Source of the DNA: Arctopsyche grandis | Lineage: Eukaryota; Arthropoda; Insecta; Trichoptera; Hydropsychidae | DNA: 64,000 nucleotides | Assembly: GCF_051622035.1 (NCBI RefSeq) | Contig: NC_135360.1 | Coordinates: forward strand, 12,328,001-12,392,000 | Direction of reading: 5' to 3' | Shown: piece by piece, positions 25,062-36,979 of the stretch | Position numbering within the stretch: position 1 is the stretch's first letter | How the letters are laid out: every line of letters begins with the position of its first letter | Notes under the pieces: model-generated | What the model was told of the DNA's origin: nothing | The model's database searches: none | Seen by the model: only the letters and a program-made list of their open reading frames with translations | Position numbers and translations under genes: made by a program

Positions 25062-25318
25062 CGTAATCGCTTGAACCAACTGTCAACTGTCACTGATTAA
25101 ATGTCACTGTGTTGCTAATGTCAGTTATCAAGCTAGCTTATTGCGCACTAATTTTCTGCCACTACGAAGCATTAAGCAATAAACTAATTTATAGGCTGTT
25201 TATTTATCTATAGATGATTGGTATGATATATATTTGCTTAGTTAAGTTTTAGTTTCAACTTTCATCTGATTTCATTTTAGATCGCACAAAATTATTATTA
25301 CTATTTTTATTATTACTA

Positions 25319-25445
25319 GATGTAGGACAGCCAAGGGGCTGCTCATTGTTCCAATGTTGTAAATCCTTTGTAAAAAAGGTTCGGCAAACCTTTAACAATG
25401 CATTTACAACATTTGAACAATACGCGCCACCTTCTGGGTCCGGGC
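25319..25445. mobile_element. Hairpin MITE, copy 1 (copy 2 at 60622-60743)
   Basis: Stem built from ATTGTTCCAATGTTGTAAAT and its inverse, with a centre reading AAAGGTTCGGCAAACCTTT. The outer ends are diverged; the right end carries GGTCCGGGC, matching CCCGGACC at the left end of the second copy. It lies between ADI1 and the TRIM. Confidence 0.7.
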
Positions 25446-25498
25446 ATTAATTATTACATACCTCCTTTAGGATTACAATTCAGGAAAAAGTTTGCCTC

Positions 25499-26568
25499 TG
25501 TGGCGGCTCGCTTATACGACATGGTCGAGTTTGGTTGCCTTCCTGCGAGTGGGAACCAACTCGGCTGGGTTCGGAGAGCTGCTACTCACTCTGTCTTCAG
25601 CTGTGATATAATAAACACGTGCATTAACATGCCAGTCGTCTCATTCGTTCATCCCCCATACTGGTGACCCCCGACATCGAGCCACGCAGCCTCGATCAAT
25701 TTCAACATGCCGCTCATCCCTGCCTCGCCGAGCCAGGCGGGAGAGCTACCCGCCGCGCCCCCATCGCCATCAACACAGCACGCCGCGGCCCGCGGGTGAC
25801 AATAAACGAGCAGACACGGCTACCTACCTACCTACCTACCTACCGACGTCCAGCCACAACGTCGATGACAGGTGCTTTAAAAAATGGGGGAGCGAATGAG
25901 ACGACGATCTTGACAGCTGGATGTGGAGTCATGCGCGATCCACTACACACAGAACGGTCATCCAGCACCACAAGACATACACCACCTCAGCACCATCATC
26001 ATCATCAAGGCCCCGTCCGTCCCCACGAGCGTCGTCACGCCGAGACGGGCGGTAGCGCTACAACACCTCCACGAGCCACAACGACTCACAGTCCAGCTCG
26101 GAGTATCATCAACCACATCGATGCCCCTGCCGCCCCCGCCGCCCCACCAACCGACATCAGCCTCGGAAGAGCGGCGCCGCCGCAGCATCGCATCGCATCG
26201 ACGCGACCATCGGACCACCCACCGTCCTGCTCGCGACGTCACCGCCCTCGAATCTACCGACCATTCAGGGCGGTACACCTATGTACACAGCGGATGACCC
26301 ACGTCAACATTTTTTTTCTCCCCACTCAATAATTTTTTTTTCTCTTTGTGTAACAATAATTTTTTTCTTTGTAATTTTGGTATCGCTGATGCTGGGGGGG
26401 GAGTGATGTGGCGGCTCGCTTATACGACATGGTCGAGTTTGGTTGCCTTCCTGCGAGTGGGAACCAACTCGGCTGGGTTCGGAGAGCTGCTACTCACTCT
26501 GTCTTCAGCTGTGATATAATAAACACGTGCATTAACATGCCAGTCGTCTCATTCGTTCATCCCCCATA
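25499..26568 (+). mobile_element. Complete TRIM (terminal-repeat retrotransposon in miniature), 1,070 bp
   Basis: Two 162-bp LTRs (25499-25660 and 26407-26568), which I read as identical, each beginning TGTGGCGGCTCGCTTATACG. The flanks show a 4-bp duplication CCTC (25495-25498, 26569-26572). A primer-binding-site-like TGGTGACCCCCGACATC follows the left LTR, and a purine tract GGGGGGGGAGTGA precedes the right LTR. The GC-rich interior begins with a short gag-like reading frame from 25706 (MPLIPASPSQAGELPAA, about 30 codons, then a stop). It has no protease, RT or integrase, so it must be mobilised in trans. Identical LTRs imply a recent insertion. A longer ORF that starts in the primer-binding site looks like chance in GC-rich sequence. 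Confidence 0.93.
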
Positions 26569-27061
26569 CCTCTTATCCGATCGTTTTCATACTTTGCCAT
26601 ATTGCTCATTTTGGTCATCAATATAAGTAAATGGAGCCTCCGACATTACGATAGAGATAAAATATCGTATAAGAAGCATTTCAGGTCCGAAGATTTTTAA
26701 TCTCGGTGACAGTTGGTAGTCATTAATTTTATACATAGATGGCGGTAGTAAAAAAAATATATTGGTGTTTTTATTCAAAATAAAATTTTTTATTACGCTT
26801 ATCCAAGTGATCAAACTGCTATAAAACGAGCTTATGAACTTGTTACTCTTCTATTTATAATGAATTACTTATTTCTAATTGTCAAATTTCAATACCTTAA
26901 ATTAAATTATACTACAATTTAAATTAGAATAGGTGACTCGTAAATTGTACAATGTACGTACACATTTACAGATATAAATTATAGCGATAATTCTTCGTTT
27001 TTAAATATTTTCTAGATATAATTGTTCATTTCGAGTGTCTTTTGAACTAAAATTTATTTGT

Positions 27062-27480
27062 AACTAGCTGAACCCGGCATGTGTTATAATGCCACAATAA
27101 TGCATGCAATTCCCGTTCCCGTTTCTCGATGTGTTTCAATAAGTAAATGTTTCTGTTTAAAATTAACACTTAATAGTCAAATTAAATTACAGTAATGCTA
27201 ATTTGTCGGAAAAACGCAGTCGGCGAACACATTTGAAATTATTCAATTATTTGTTTATTTTACCTTAACAAAGCAGGTGGCAACGTGAACACATTTGAAA
27301 TTATTGCGTTGCAATGCCACTCATTCCTGTTTTCCTTTCGCCGTTCCCGATTTTGGGTGATTTTTTTTACAGAAACCATCGCCGGCATGCACACTATAAC
27401 TCGTGTAAGTTTCATCGCAATCGGTTGAATGGTATAGGAACGCATACGAGACAGACAGACAAACATTGATTTTTATATAT
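27062..27480 (+). mobile_element. SINE or non-LTR 3' end, copy 1 (copy 2 at 56738-57147)
   Basis: Starts GCTGAACCCGGCATG and carries CAATTCCCGTTCCCGTTTCT and ATCGCAATCGGTTGAATGG. It ends in ACAGACAGACAAACATTGAT followed by TATATA repeats, a tail style common in insect non-LTR elements and their SINEs. Confidence 0.65.
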
Positions 27481-28142
27481 GTACATACATACATACATAT
27501 ATAGATAATTCATTTATTCTATTATTTTGTACCCGCATACTTCATTTTCGTCAAGTTCAAAAATCTCATTAATCCCTATAAAATTTCTATATCAACTTAT
27601 GTTTTCCTATCTTTATTAAAGATAAAGTCCTATACAAAATTTAATTTGTTGAGGTCAAAGCTGTTCGTTATTTTTTATTAAAGAAATTGCCATAATGGTT
27701 ATTATAGGTTTACTAAAATAATTTATACACCAGCATCGATCAGCATGAATAATATTTTGCTATAAGTTGATATTAAAAAAATATACATATGTCATAAACA
27801 GCATTTTTTGGATATGTAAATCGTAAAACTTTTATCAGATCGGAGCATTATTGCAAACAAGTCGGTCAAGTATACAAACGAGTCTGAAACTAAGCTGTAT
27901 GGATCTGGCCTATTTATCTATCGTTTATTTTTAATTGAAAGGACACACTCAAAAGTACGGCACGGAATGCTTACATAGATTCCAGCTGTGGTAGTTGTGT
28001 CTTCATCATTTTAAATTTGTACGATCTTATTATTTCGACAAGTTGTTCCTATATTTCTTCAAATATGGGAATCTTCGTTATAGACCACTGTTAAACCAAG
28101 GTTAAAATATCACCGAAAATACTCCAGGGGATGAGTTATCTA

Positions 28143-28783
28143 CAGGGCCACACCTAGAAATTCGGCCGCCTGTGTACAAACTTAAATCGGCCGCTCTTTA
28201 ATTTTATCAGCATTTGTATAAATCATATTAATGAAAAAAATGAAGTGCTTGCGAGTAGTGCAAAAATCTATCCTTGTGAGAAATATAATGTTGAAAATTT
28301 TAATCACAATAGATTAACCAGAAAAACAGACAGAAAACTAAAACGTTTAGTTTTGAACAGGACCAGACGACAAGAGAGACTGAACATTTTCAAGTTCATT
28401 CATGAAAATATAGTGTTTTTACCCCCACCCCACATCTAGAACATTGTTCTTTTCATGACCAACCAATACTCAACATCCTTGAAGAAATACATCTGCAAAA
28501 ATAATAGAACATAAAAGACCTGGCTCAATGTGGACCGAAGCTATACCTACTACCCCGTTATATCCCCGAATTATAGTTTGAGTGTGTTACAAGTTGTAAC
28601 TCAATATCTGTAATCCACAAGTATATAACAAGAAAACCTAAATGCATTTTAAAAAGTACGATGTCTAGTTTCGTATTTTTAAATGAATATAATTTTTTCG
28701 ACTCTCATTTCTTTCGGCCGCCTTTATATTTCGGCTGCCTGTGTGCGTTGCACACATTTGTACATATATTAGGCGCGGCCCTG
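28143..28783. mobile_element. hAT-like non-autonomous element
   Basis: Left end CAGGGCCACACCTAGAAATT; right end, read inverted, CAGGGCCGCGCCTAATAT. Both ends then carry GGCCGCC/GGCTGCC blocks. The CAGGGCC termini are hAT-like. The possible 8-bp duplication (GTTATCTA / GCTATGGG) matches at only half the bases, so the copy is old. No transposase. Confidence 0.65.
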
Positions 28784-28982
28784 GCTATGGGATAGATCAC
28801 GACGGAACAGACTAGGCATGCTAACGTATATTTTGCATGTGCAAAACTATCTAAAAAAAAACACGTGTCTACCAAAGATCGGCGTTGGGACAATGCTTTT
28901 AGCACATGCTTTTTTATTCTCTTGCTTTGTTAGCTAATGGAGCGGCCTATTGTTATTTGAAAAGCACCAAGCCAACGCCTAA

Positions 28983-29302
28983 AGGTCTGACCGCACTCAG
29001 CACATCAGAGTTGGTACAAAAGGCAACTCTAAACACGGTGCACGTGGCACGTGGTTTTTTTTAGATACTTTTAAACATTTTAAAAAAATGGGCCTCGCCT
29101 CGCACATATTCATGGAACGCCCAGCACGCCCGCCCAAAATGACCCTCTGGGGTGTTTTCGGTAAAATTGTATCTTTGTATTTATCCTTTCTTGACAGTGA
29201 TCGATAACGGTGTATCCTATATTTGAACAAATGTAGGAGACCACCCACAGCGGGGAGCCATGCACACGATGTGCCGTTCATCGCTGTATGTTTTCGCCAT
29301 AA
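28983..29302. mobile_element. Nested remnants: Harbinger-type TIR followed by the body of a GGGCGAAA-family MITE
   Basis: TAA then AGGTCTGACCGCACTCAG at 28980-29000 is the end motif of the element at 29303-29826. From about 29021 to 29299 the sequence matches the MITE at 43098-43315 (TGGCACGTGGTTT, GACAGTGATCGATAACGGTG, CACACGATGTGCC) with eroded ends. The simplest reading is a MITE lying inside or next to a duplicated Harbinger end. Confidence 0.6.
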
Positions 29303-29826
29303 AGGTCTGACCGCACTATGCAACAACCGAACGATCCGACACTTCACAACAGTACGGGACCAAATATTGTTTGTGTGAAATTGTATGAGACATAACGCAC
29401 TACGCGACAGCCGCATGACGTAGAACGACACCGTGCGACCAACTTTGATGCAAGGTGTCGTTCGCAACGTGACGCAGTGTCGTCGGAGTGCGGGTTGCCT
29501 TGCGAAAATTATTAAGTTCAAAAGTAAATTAAGCTTCCTTAAACCGTGGCAAAAGTTTATGGTATTCTCCTTCTTCATATCGTGACTTTAAAATAGCATG
29601 TAGCCATAATATTTTGGTTTTTCTCAACTGTTCTTCTTCCTCGCATATCAAAGATACTATAATAGCATCCGTTTCGTCCATCTTGCTCCGAAGTACCGAA
29701 TGAATGATTGACATAATTTACTGCGTAGTGTCGCATCGCTGTCGGTCAAGTGCAGTTTACCTAATATTGTCGCACACTGTTGTGTCGGGTCGTATCGTTC
29801 GGTTAACGCATAGTGCGGTCAGACCT
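29303..29826. mobile_element. PIF/Harbinger-like non-autonomous element, 3-bp TSD TAA
   Basis: A 524-bp element with ends AGGTCTGACCGCACTATGC on both sides; similarity continues inward through CCGAACGATCCGACAC. TAA is duplicated at 29300-29302 and 29827-29829, the TWA target typical of PIF/Harbinger. It holds a fragment resembling a Harbinger transposase at 29529-29714. Confidence 0.85.
29529..29714 (-). pseudogene. Harbinger transposase (HARBI1-like) N-terminal fragment
   Basis: A 61-codon open stretch on the minus strand containing KILWLHAILKSRYEEGEYHK. This resembles the region of insect HARBI1-like transposases that precedes the catalytic DDE core (pattern R-x-W-V-H-x-I-x-x-x-R...G-E-[YF]-H). 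The DDE domain is absent. It lies wholly inside the element with Harbinger-type ends, which supports the assignment. Confidence 0.6.
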
Positions 29827-29959
29827 TAAGTCTAGTTTGCACCTTAAACACCTCGATTTCGTGAAGCCAAGCGTCCCTCATATCAATTGCTTTTAAATAA
29901 ACAAACTGATCTTACTCTACATACATTTCAATATTATGTGAGACGTAGTGATTTTTTTG

Positions 29960-30306
29960 TCGATATATACCTGTGGACAAATCCAGCTTCCATTTTCAAA
30001 TATCAACAGGCGGCAATGCGTTGGCCACACCGGCTTGTTTTTTACCGCACCAAATGACCGTGTTTGGAAGTAGTGAGAGAAGTCAGAAGAGGCAGGTGTT
30101 TGAAGTCTACGCAGAGTTGGTGTGGCCGTCGAACGGTGAGGACGGGCTTCGCGTTGTGCTCCGTCCCTCCACTTGTACACGTGCTTTTTGCACAATCCCT
30201 CTCTTTCGCGAAATTGGGCATAGGCGTTCAACACGCCGTTGCGACCTGCGATAATCGCGACACTCTTCTCCCTCGACAGAATTTGGCGGCAAATTTGAAT
30301 TCAAAC
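29960..30306 (+). promoter_or_regulatory. GC-rich patch ending in a consensus splice donor, possible leader exon
   Basis: About 340 bp are much GC-richer than the surroundings and end at AAAC|GTAAGTTTG (donor GT at 30307-30308). Conserved coding is not evident; overlapping ORFs on both strands resemble no family. It could be a non-coding first exon of a downstream plus-strand gene such as jitterbug, 12 kb away. Parts near 29971 also recall the SINE at 35845 (CTGTGGACAAAT), so a repeat origin is possible. Confidence 0.3.
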
Positions 30307-30319
30307 GTAAGTTTGACAA

Positions 30320-33300
30320 ACGTCTATCGCCAACTCGCTGTTTGTTATTGTGTTATTTACTTTTAGTCGTTCGCGAACTTTTTTCCCTGTATCGTTTGCG
30401 TGGTGATGCTCTGTTGTATGTCTTTTTTTTTCTTATTTAACATGCATGAAAGTTTCGTGTGCGCAGAGCACGACCTGCATTCAAAAAATTATGACAGAGG
30501 CGCACCCAGGGCGATGGCCTTTGAGCCCGGACCTCTCAAAAATGAGGTAATGTTTTGAATCGTGAAAATTAATAATTTAATCGAGCAAAATCTTTGTTAT
30601 ATGATAGTAATTTGGACGTAAATCGACTATACGTACCTATACTATATTTTATATATTTTGGTTCACAATTTTTTGAATCAACTGAAGCTTTTGATGATTT
30701 GTTTAGTTAAAATATTGCAATTATGGTAGTTGAATGTTCAAAATAAGACTCAAAACTATCATCAAATAGGAAAATGCGTGAAAATCGTAAAATTTATTTT
30801 GATAATCGTTCAAAAATTAAATTCTGACATTTACTTTGAGATTTTTTTTAAGAATATCTATTCAAATTGCTATTATTTGCTAAATTTTCAATTGTATGAA
30901 ATTCGTAATTTAGAAAAAAAAACAAAACGTTCGCGGTTAACGCGTTCGTGTCAAATTCGCTTTTTAATTGGTGCTTAATCGTCTCTCGCTTTATTCACCA
31001 TGATTGATAGTTTCTCATGATAAATCGCAAAATTTTCTCACTCTCTCGAGAGAGTGTCGGTTCAGTTGGCTTTCGCGTCAATATTTGACGAAAAGTTCAT
31101 TTCACTGTGTACATACATATTTTCATTTTTATGTCTAATAATAATTTTGAATATGGTCGTTCGTTTTCCGCTCAAAAATGTGCTATCATTAATAGACTGG
31201 TGCGCTTTGTCATTAGCTGGGTAAGATTCAATTACGACTGCGTTAATTAACTATTGATTTTAATACGCAAACTTTACTTTCTATTCATAATTAAAACGAA
31301 ATCACCCAACTGTGCCGAAAAGAACCGAATCTAATCAAATTTACTCAAAAAATATTCACTCGATTCATTATTAACGGTGTGATTGTAGAATTTCTATTAT
31401 TGGCAGATAACAGAATGTCGACTATTCTTAGATTTCTTCGCTGATATTATTATAATTGTATATTATTACCTCATTTTTCATAATTATGTACATTGAAATA
31501 TATGAATTGATAATAAGTTACAAATAAATTTTTAAATTACACATTACGTAAATTTTATATCAGGTACTGCATAATCGATCTTACATACATATCGGATATT
31601 CCAAAATCGCTTATGCATATTGTGAAATTGCATAATGGGATTTCGAATAGCTCTTCAGATTGTACAATATTTTTAAATTGATAGTTCGGTAACATACATG
31701 TGTGTACTTTTCATCTGAATTAGTCATGTGGGAAATTTAAATTCGATTTCACGTTTTTTTATCGATACTAAAATCTATCGAAAATACAATATACATATGA
31801 CATTTTCAGTTTTCAATGTAAAATATTTTATAATTATTGAACTTTTTTTATCGCCCATATTTCTGCCGCACTATTGATCGTTGAAAAGTACATATAGGGC
31901 TTTTTTGCATAATTAGAATTTAAAAGATACTCATTAGTTTGAATGGATTTCAATGAAAATACCACCTTCGATCGTTTTCATTGATCGCAGCCGTATATGT
32001 ATTTTATTATCCATCTCTATGTAAGCCATTCTCATACATGGCACGTACGATTGTCCTTTAGTGCCATTTATTGCGTACGTTACGGACGTTCACATCTGAC
32101 ACAACAATGCTCAACACTTAATCAAACAATAGTATGATGATGTTATTTTTCGGCAAAAATTCACGTTCAACACATTGCGACCGGTCGATCGCTAATGATG
32201 CGTCTGTTATTTAAATCTGTTTTTAAAAAGTCAGCGACCGGAAGAGTGAATCGTTGCAAATTTCGATTAAACGAATCGCGTATTCTTTCAAATTAACGGT
32301 CATTATTTGAATTGTACCATTCGGCTTCTATACAGCGTATGTAATAATTTTTATTTTATTTTTCATCGCACAATAGGCAGGTGATTTGTGCTCGGACACA
32401 GCGTTGAAAAACTCCGTGATCGCTCGGTCCATCATCATTTTTTTATGGTTTATCTAATTCGTTTCGCTTTTTTTCTTGTCAGGCGAAGGTTCTATATATC
32501 GTTAAGTATGTAACAAATGACGTAAACTACTTACTTTGAACGTATCCGTTACTTAAGCAGAGAATACCTGATGTTTTAACAAATTTTTGTTCTCTTGAAT
32601 CATTAAAAGCTCTATTTTTCATTGAAACGTATCGTTTATTGGGCTAGTAATTTCTATAATGAATATATTGATTTTTTTGCGTGTACATACACACTTAATA
32701 TACTACATAACTGTGATTTCAATTATAAATTTTTATATATACAGATACATTTATATTTAGGATGAGTATGAAGTGCTATGTTGAATGAACAATTTCGATA
32801 TATCCACGCTTGACGTGCTACATTTCCGGTTTTATATATTGTGTTATGTTTCAAAGTCCATGTGGGATTCTCCTTTTTCCTGTCATTATTCAATACTACT
32901 TGTTTCAAAAATAGTGTAGTAAGATAAAAAATATACATACGTATATCCGTAGGTTTTGCCGCTGAAGGAATGTCGAAACTACATATAGCCGCAATGAATA
33001 TTGTTAAATGACAGGTGGGAGGATTACGTCGGCTAGTACGCCCATTCCAAGACTCATCTGAGGCGTGCTGGAGCAGCTTGAACAGAAAAAGAATCATAAA
33101 TATATTATAGTATTATGTAAAGTTTCCAAAAAATATCTTGTTCCACTCGCACACGTGACGCAAATAAGTTAGATTAGAAAGTTAAAATGAATTGAGGCAA
33201 AAGTGACATGTGCATACAAAAACGTACAATATTGAATATTTGAATCAGAGGAATCTTTCAAACTGGCATTATATGGAAAATTTCATACCACACAATACTT

Positions 33301-34570
33301 AGATCGATAACCGATTCCGCGTTCTTACGTGAAATATATGCCAAAAGCTAAGAGTGGAGGAAAAAGTTTAATAGCATTTGTATAAACACGTCCATCAACA
33401 GCTGTTACAGTTGATAAAAATCTAATGATAATTTCAAATTTCTTATTTACCCACGCCTCACAATCAACAATAGGATTTTACTCATATTTTATGTTAATTC
33501 GGCAAATACAACAAAATTGTATTTTTATAAATAAAGAAGTTATACTTCGTTTCCATAGTTAGATGTGATGAACGATTTTGTTGGCGTTTGACCTTCTTCG
33601 ACTTCGCCATTGTTTTTTTCATCGGTTTTAAATATTATTCAAATACGATAAACCCTCCATTGTGGATTATAGCAATTCGATCTTAGCAGTATAGTCAAAA
33701 TTATAAAACATTTTGAAATATGGAGAAAAACTATCGACTCCAACGAGCGTTGGAAATATCTGGGGTATCTTCGTAAATAGTCGTCCCCTTTTTATTGCGA
33801 AATTCTAACTATGGTCATTCGTATGGTACTATGGTATACGCACTACTTTCTCTATTTTTGATATGCGTGGTACAGAATCGAAAAGTGCCATAGTTATGTA
33901 ATTGTTGCCGGTTTGATCTAGAAAGTCCTAGCTGGTCCAGAGTGGGTGGCCGAATATGGTAGCGATAGGCGATTGTGTCTTGGCACAAAGTGCTGTTCTT
34001 ATTTGTATGTAACTTTATTGTGATAAGTATTATAGCTTGAGATAAAGGAAAAAGTGGGCGTTCATCAATATTTAATAAAATCAAGTACGTGATAAAATCT
34101 TTATGAAGAATAATACATATAATTGTTTATCAGAGTGAACTTTGCCATACTTGCAGTGTGTTCTTTGTAACATACTTTCAGTTCAGTTTTTTATGGGTTT
34201 TATTTTTAGGAAACTTAGTAATAGATTTGAAATTTGGAAAATGTTGTTTTGTTATTTTATATACATAGGGTACGGCGAGATGCATCATTAATTTGTGGGT
34301 CAAAAGTTCAAATTTGACCGGTTTCTACTACAAAACACTAAATATACCAACTCTTACGTGTGCCCATAAATACTTATAAGGGAATTTTATTCGGTTTCTC
34401 AGTACATAGATACTATTGGGGGCTTGGTTTGAACTGTCGGAAGTGTGTCAATATTTTGTCATTCGCTGTTTCTCCAGGAAGATGATTCAATCTTTGCATT
34501 CATGGCTTACCGTGCTCGGTTGCTTTATTCACTACTCGCGTGGAATATTAAATGTTGATAATAATAATAG
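30320..34570. other. AT-rich intergenic or intronic sequence, nothing firmly recognised
   Basis: No conserved exon was found. Small ATG-led frames end at donor-like sites (for example a 23-codon frame closing at about 31220, CTGG|GTAAGA), but none can be assigned. No clear transposon ends were read in this stretch. Confidence 0.35.
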
Positions 34571-34573
34571 ATT

Positions 34574-34729
34574 ATGTCTAAAATATGCGTGAAATTACTT
34601 TTACGGCGGACTATTTTCGCGAGATTCTTCCAAACCAGTCACGAAGGTGAGATTTTACTGTCATCGTTGAAGAAGTGGAATAAGAAGAAGCGATTGATGA
34701 AGATAACATTGGAAGATTTTCAAGGTTAA
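34574..34729 (+). CDS. Candidate 51-codon small ORF of unknown function
   Basis: Starts MSKICVKLLLRRTIFARFFQ, a basic, amphipathic N-terminus with no acidic residues that would suit a mitochondrial presequence, and ends LMKITLEDFQG. I recognise no family. It could equally be chance: no flanking UTR evidence and no conservation can be checked here. A donor-like GTGAGAT lies inside it at about 34647. Confidence 0.2.
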   Translation: MSKICVKLLLRRTIFARFFQTSHEGEILLSSLKKWNKKKRLMKITLEDFQG

Positions 34730-35844
34730 CCGCATTTGCTCTCATGCCGTCATCGTTGGTTTTTTTATTTTAATTTTTTAATTCACATGTGCAGGTTTGT
34801 GTTTGCGTACGTGTATGAAATAATAATATGTATTTGCCATATTTTTATTGATGTTTAATTGAATTATGGTTTCTTAGGCATTGCATATGTTCCTCTTTTG
34901 AATAGAAGCTATTGACGTATTGAGATCGTAATGTAGTTTTCTCTATTCGATCAGAAGATTTTAATTAACGTGTGATTGTAAAGTTCGTATTGCCAATGTG
35001 TTAATTGTGCAAATATTGAACCATACACTTCGTGTATTCAAGTATCCAAATCGTGTATTCAAAATGTATCGTATATATTAAAAATACTACTCTGTAAACG
35101 AATTTTCTATCATGATGATTATTTTCCAAGAAAATTTGTATGAATTTGTTTCGCCTTAAAAAAATTTCTCAATTCAAAAATATTGTGTCGAATATTTTAA
35201 ATGTTAACAAAATAAGAAGATGTGTATTGAAGTCTTATAAATTGCAAGGAATTCAAATCCACCTTGACATCTGATCTCTTCATTGAAAGAAAATCTGCAC
35301 GATGTGTAAAGTACGTATGTTTACTAATGGACAAGAACCATATATTCGGTTTTCATTATATTATAGAGAAGTTAGAAGTTGGAAAACAAATAAAAAATTC
35401 AGCTTTTTCATAAGCATAGTGTATACATATGTACATAGAAGCCTTGAGAATAATGAGGGCCTTGGAAATTGGGCTACCTTGAGATAGTATACCAAATTTG
35501 GTGACCATAAGTCGAAAACTGTGGCCGAGATTCGGTGGCGTAGCGAGGGTAAAAGGTGCCCGGGGCAAGTATTTTTTATTGCCCCCCCCCCCCCAATTTT
35601 CATATTTGTCGACTTATAAAATTTGCTAAAATACAAGCACATAATACATAATATACGTTGACGATGTCCACATGGTTTGACGATCTCCTCTTGGCTAACG
35701 ACGACGAAATTATATATGTTATATATATAACTTAAAATACAGTAAATAACAAGAACAACCTTATTTTTACTAACACGACATATATTGTCAACATTGTACA
35801 TAAGTATTGTTCAAGGCCAATTACAAACATCTATCATCATAGAG

Positions 35845-36105
35845 GCATCTGTGGACAAATTTTTGTAGCATTTTTAAATATCAACAAATTAAGAAATGTT
35901 ATAAACTCAAATTTTGTGAGAAATAGGACAGGATTTCCGATTTGTTGGAACCATTTTCAATAAAATCAGATAAATTGTCAAACTCTGAAAGGAAATGATC
36001 GATCTTGGAGTCACATATCCAAGGTCTGGCCAGCAACCAAATCAGGGATAGAACCCGTGACCACACAAACCGATCTACGTATGTACATATGTGTGTTGCT
36101 GGTTA
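35845..36105 (-). mobile_element. tRNA-derived SINE, copy 1
   Basis: Read on the minus strand, a tRNA-like head with a B-box-like GGGTTCTATCCC near 36053 is followed by GTTGCTGGCCAGACCTTGG and a body with TTTGACAATTTATCTGATTT. Shares head and body with the copies at 36365-36555 and 40925-41140. Confidence 0.65.
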
Positions 36106-36364
36106 GTATGTACATAAATATAGAGATGTAATGCTTCAACAGATTTTATTGTATTTTCATCATATTTGTAGTTGCATTGAATTCAGCAGTCATTTTCTTA
36201 GTCCTTATAGTATGATTATAAGTTTTAAATTTTATTTTTACCGTGATGTCATTACGGGATTTCACAAGGTGACACCTATGGAAAATTTTGTACATATGTA
36301 CTATACGTAGGTATATAAATTTATAGTGTTATTATGAATTTTAAAATTAAATTCAAATAATGGT

Positions 36365-36555
36365 GACAAATGAAGGTAGGTGGCCAATCTGGTAGGAAAC
36401 GTTTTAACAATGATATCAGATAAATTGGCAAACTCTGATAGGAAACGGTCGTCCTGGAGTTACATACATATATCCGAGATCTGGCCAGCAACACTAGATC
36501 AGGGCTCGAACCCGTGAACTATCATTTGTTAGCATTATACGCTAAGCACTAAGCT
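36365..36555 (-). mobile_element. tRNA-derived SINE, copy 2
   Basis: On the minus strand an A-box-like TAGCTTAGTGCTTAGCG (about 36539-36555) lies 5' of a good B box GGGTTCGAGCCC (about 36505-36516). The body includes TTGCTGGCCAGATCTCGG and TTTGCCAATTTATCTGATAT. The pol III boxes make this the clearest head of the three copies. Confidence 0.75.
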
Positions 36556-36575
36556 ATCTATCATATATATGAAAG

Positions 36576-36970
36576 GGGTCTACCTCACGGGCCGGAATGT
36601 GAAATGCCGGAAAACGCAAATATCGGAAGGCAAAGATCGAAAATTGAAAGATCTTAAGTTGAAAGATCAAAAAAAGGGTGCATGGTAAACGGTACATACT
36701 CACGTACATACTTAATTTGCGCGAGCAGGATACAACAGGAACAAGAGGAACAGGCTTTTTTTCCGTATTAATGTGCGCGCGCAGAATACGGGAGGAAAAG
36801 CCTGTTCCTCTTGTTCCTGTTGTATCCTGCTCGCGCAAATTAAGTGAGTATGTACCGTTTACCATGCACCCTTTTTTTATCTTTCGACTTAAGATCTTTC
36901 GATTTTCGATCTTTGCCTTCCGATATTTGCGTTTTCGGTAATTTCACATTCCGGCCTGTCACGGAGACCG
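36576..36970. mobile_element. Long-hairpin Mutator-like MITE, copy 2, perfect 9-bp TSD
   Basis: A 395-bp near-complete palindrome of the same family as 9647-10039. Flanked by ATATGAAAG at 36567-36575 and 36971-36979. Ends GGGTCTACCTCACGGGCC and, inverted, CGGTCTCCGTGACAGGCC. Confidence 0.92.
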
Positions 36971-36979
36971 ATATGAAAG

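Noticed and set aside
25923-26297. 124-codon ORF inside the TRIM
   Set aside because: Low-complexity His/Pro/Arg content with no retroviral-type domain.
25664-26332. 222-codon ORF inside the TRIM
   Set aside because: It starts within the primer-binding site and is a GC-rich chance frame. The gag-like start at 25706 is in another frame and stops after about 30 codons.
31150-31222. 23-codon ATG frame ending at CTGG|GTAAGA as a possible coding first exon
   Set aside because: Too short, unrecognised and without a matching acceptor exon.
36491-36555. tRNA gene suggested by A- and B-box matches
   Set aside because: No cloverleaf can be closed and the sequence continues into a shared SINE body present three times.
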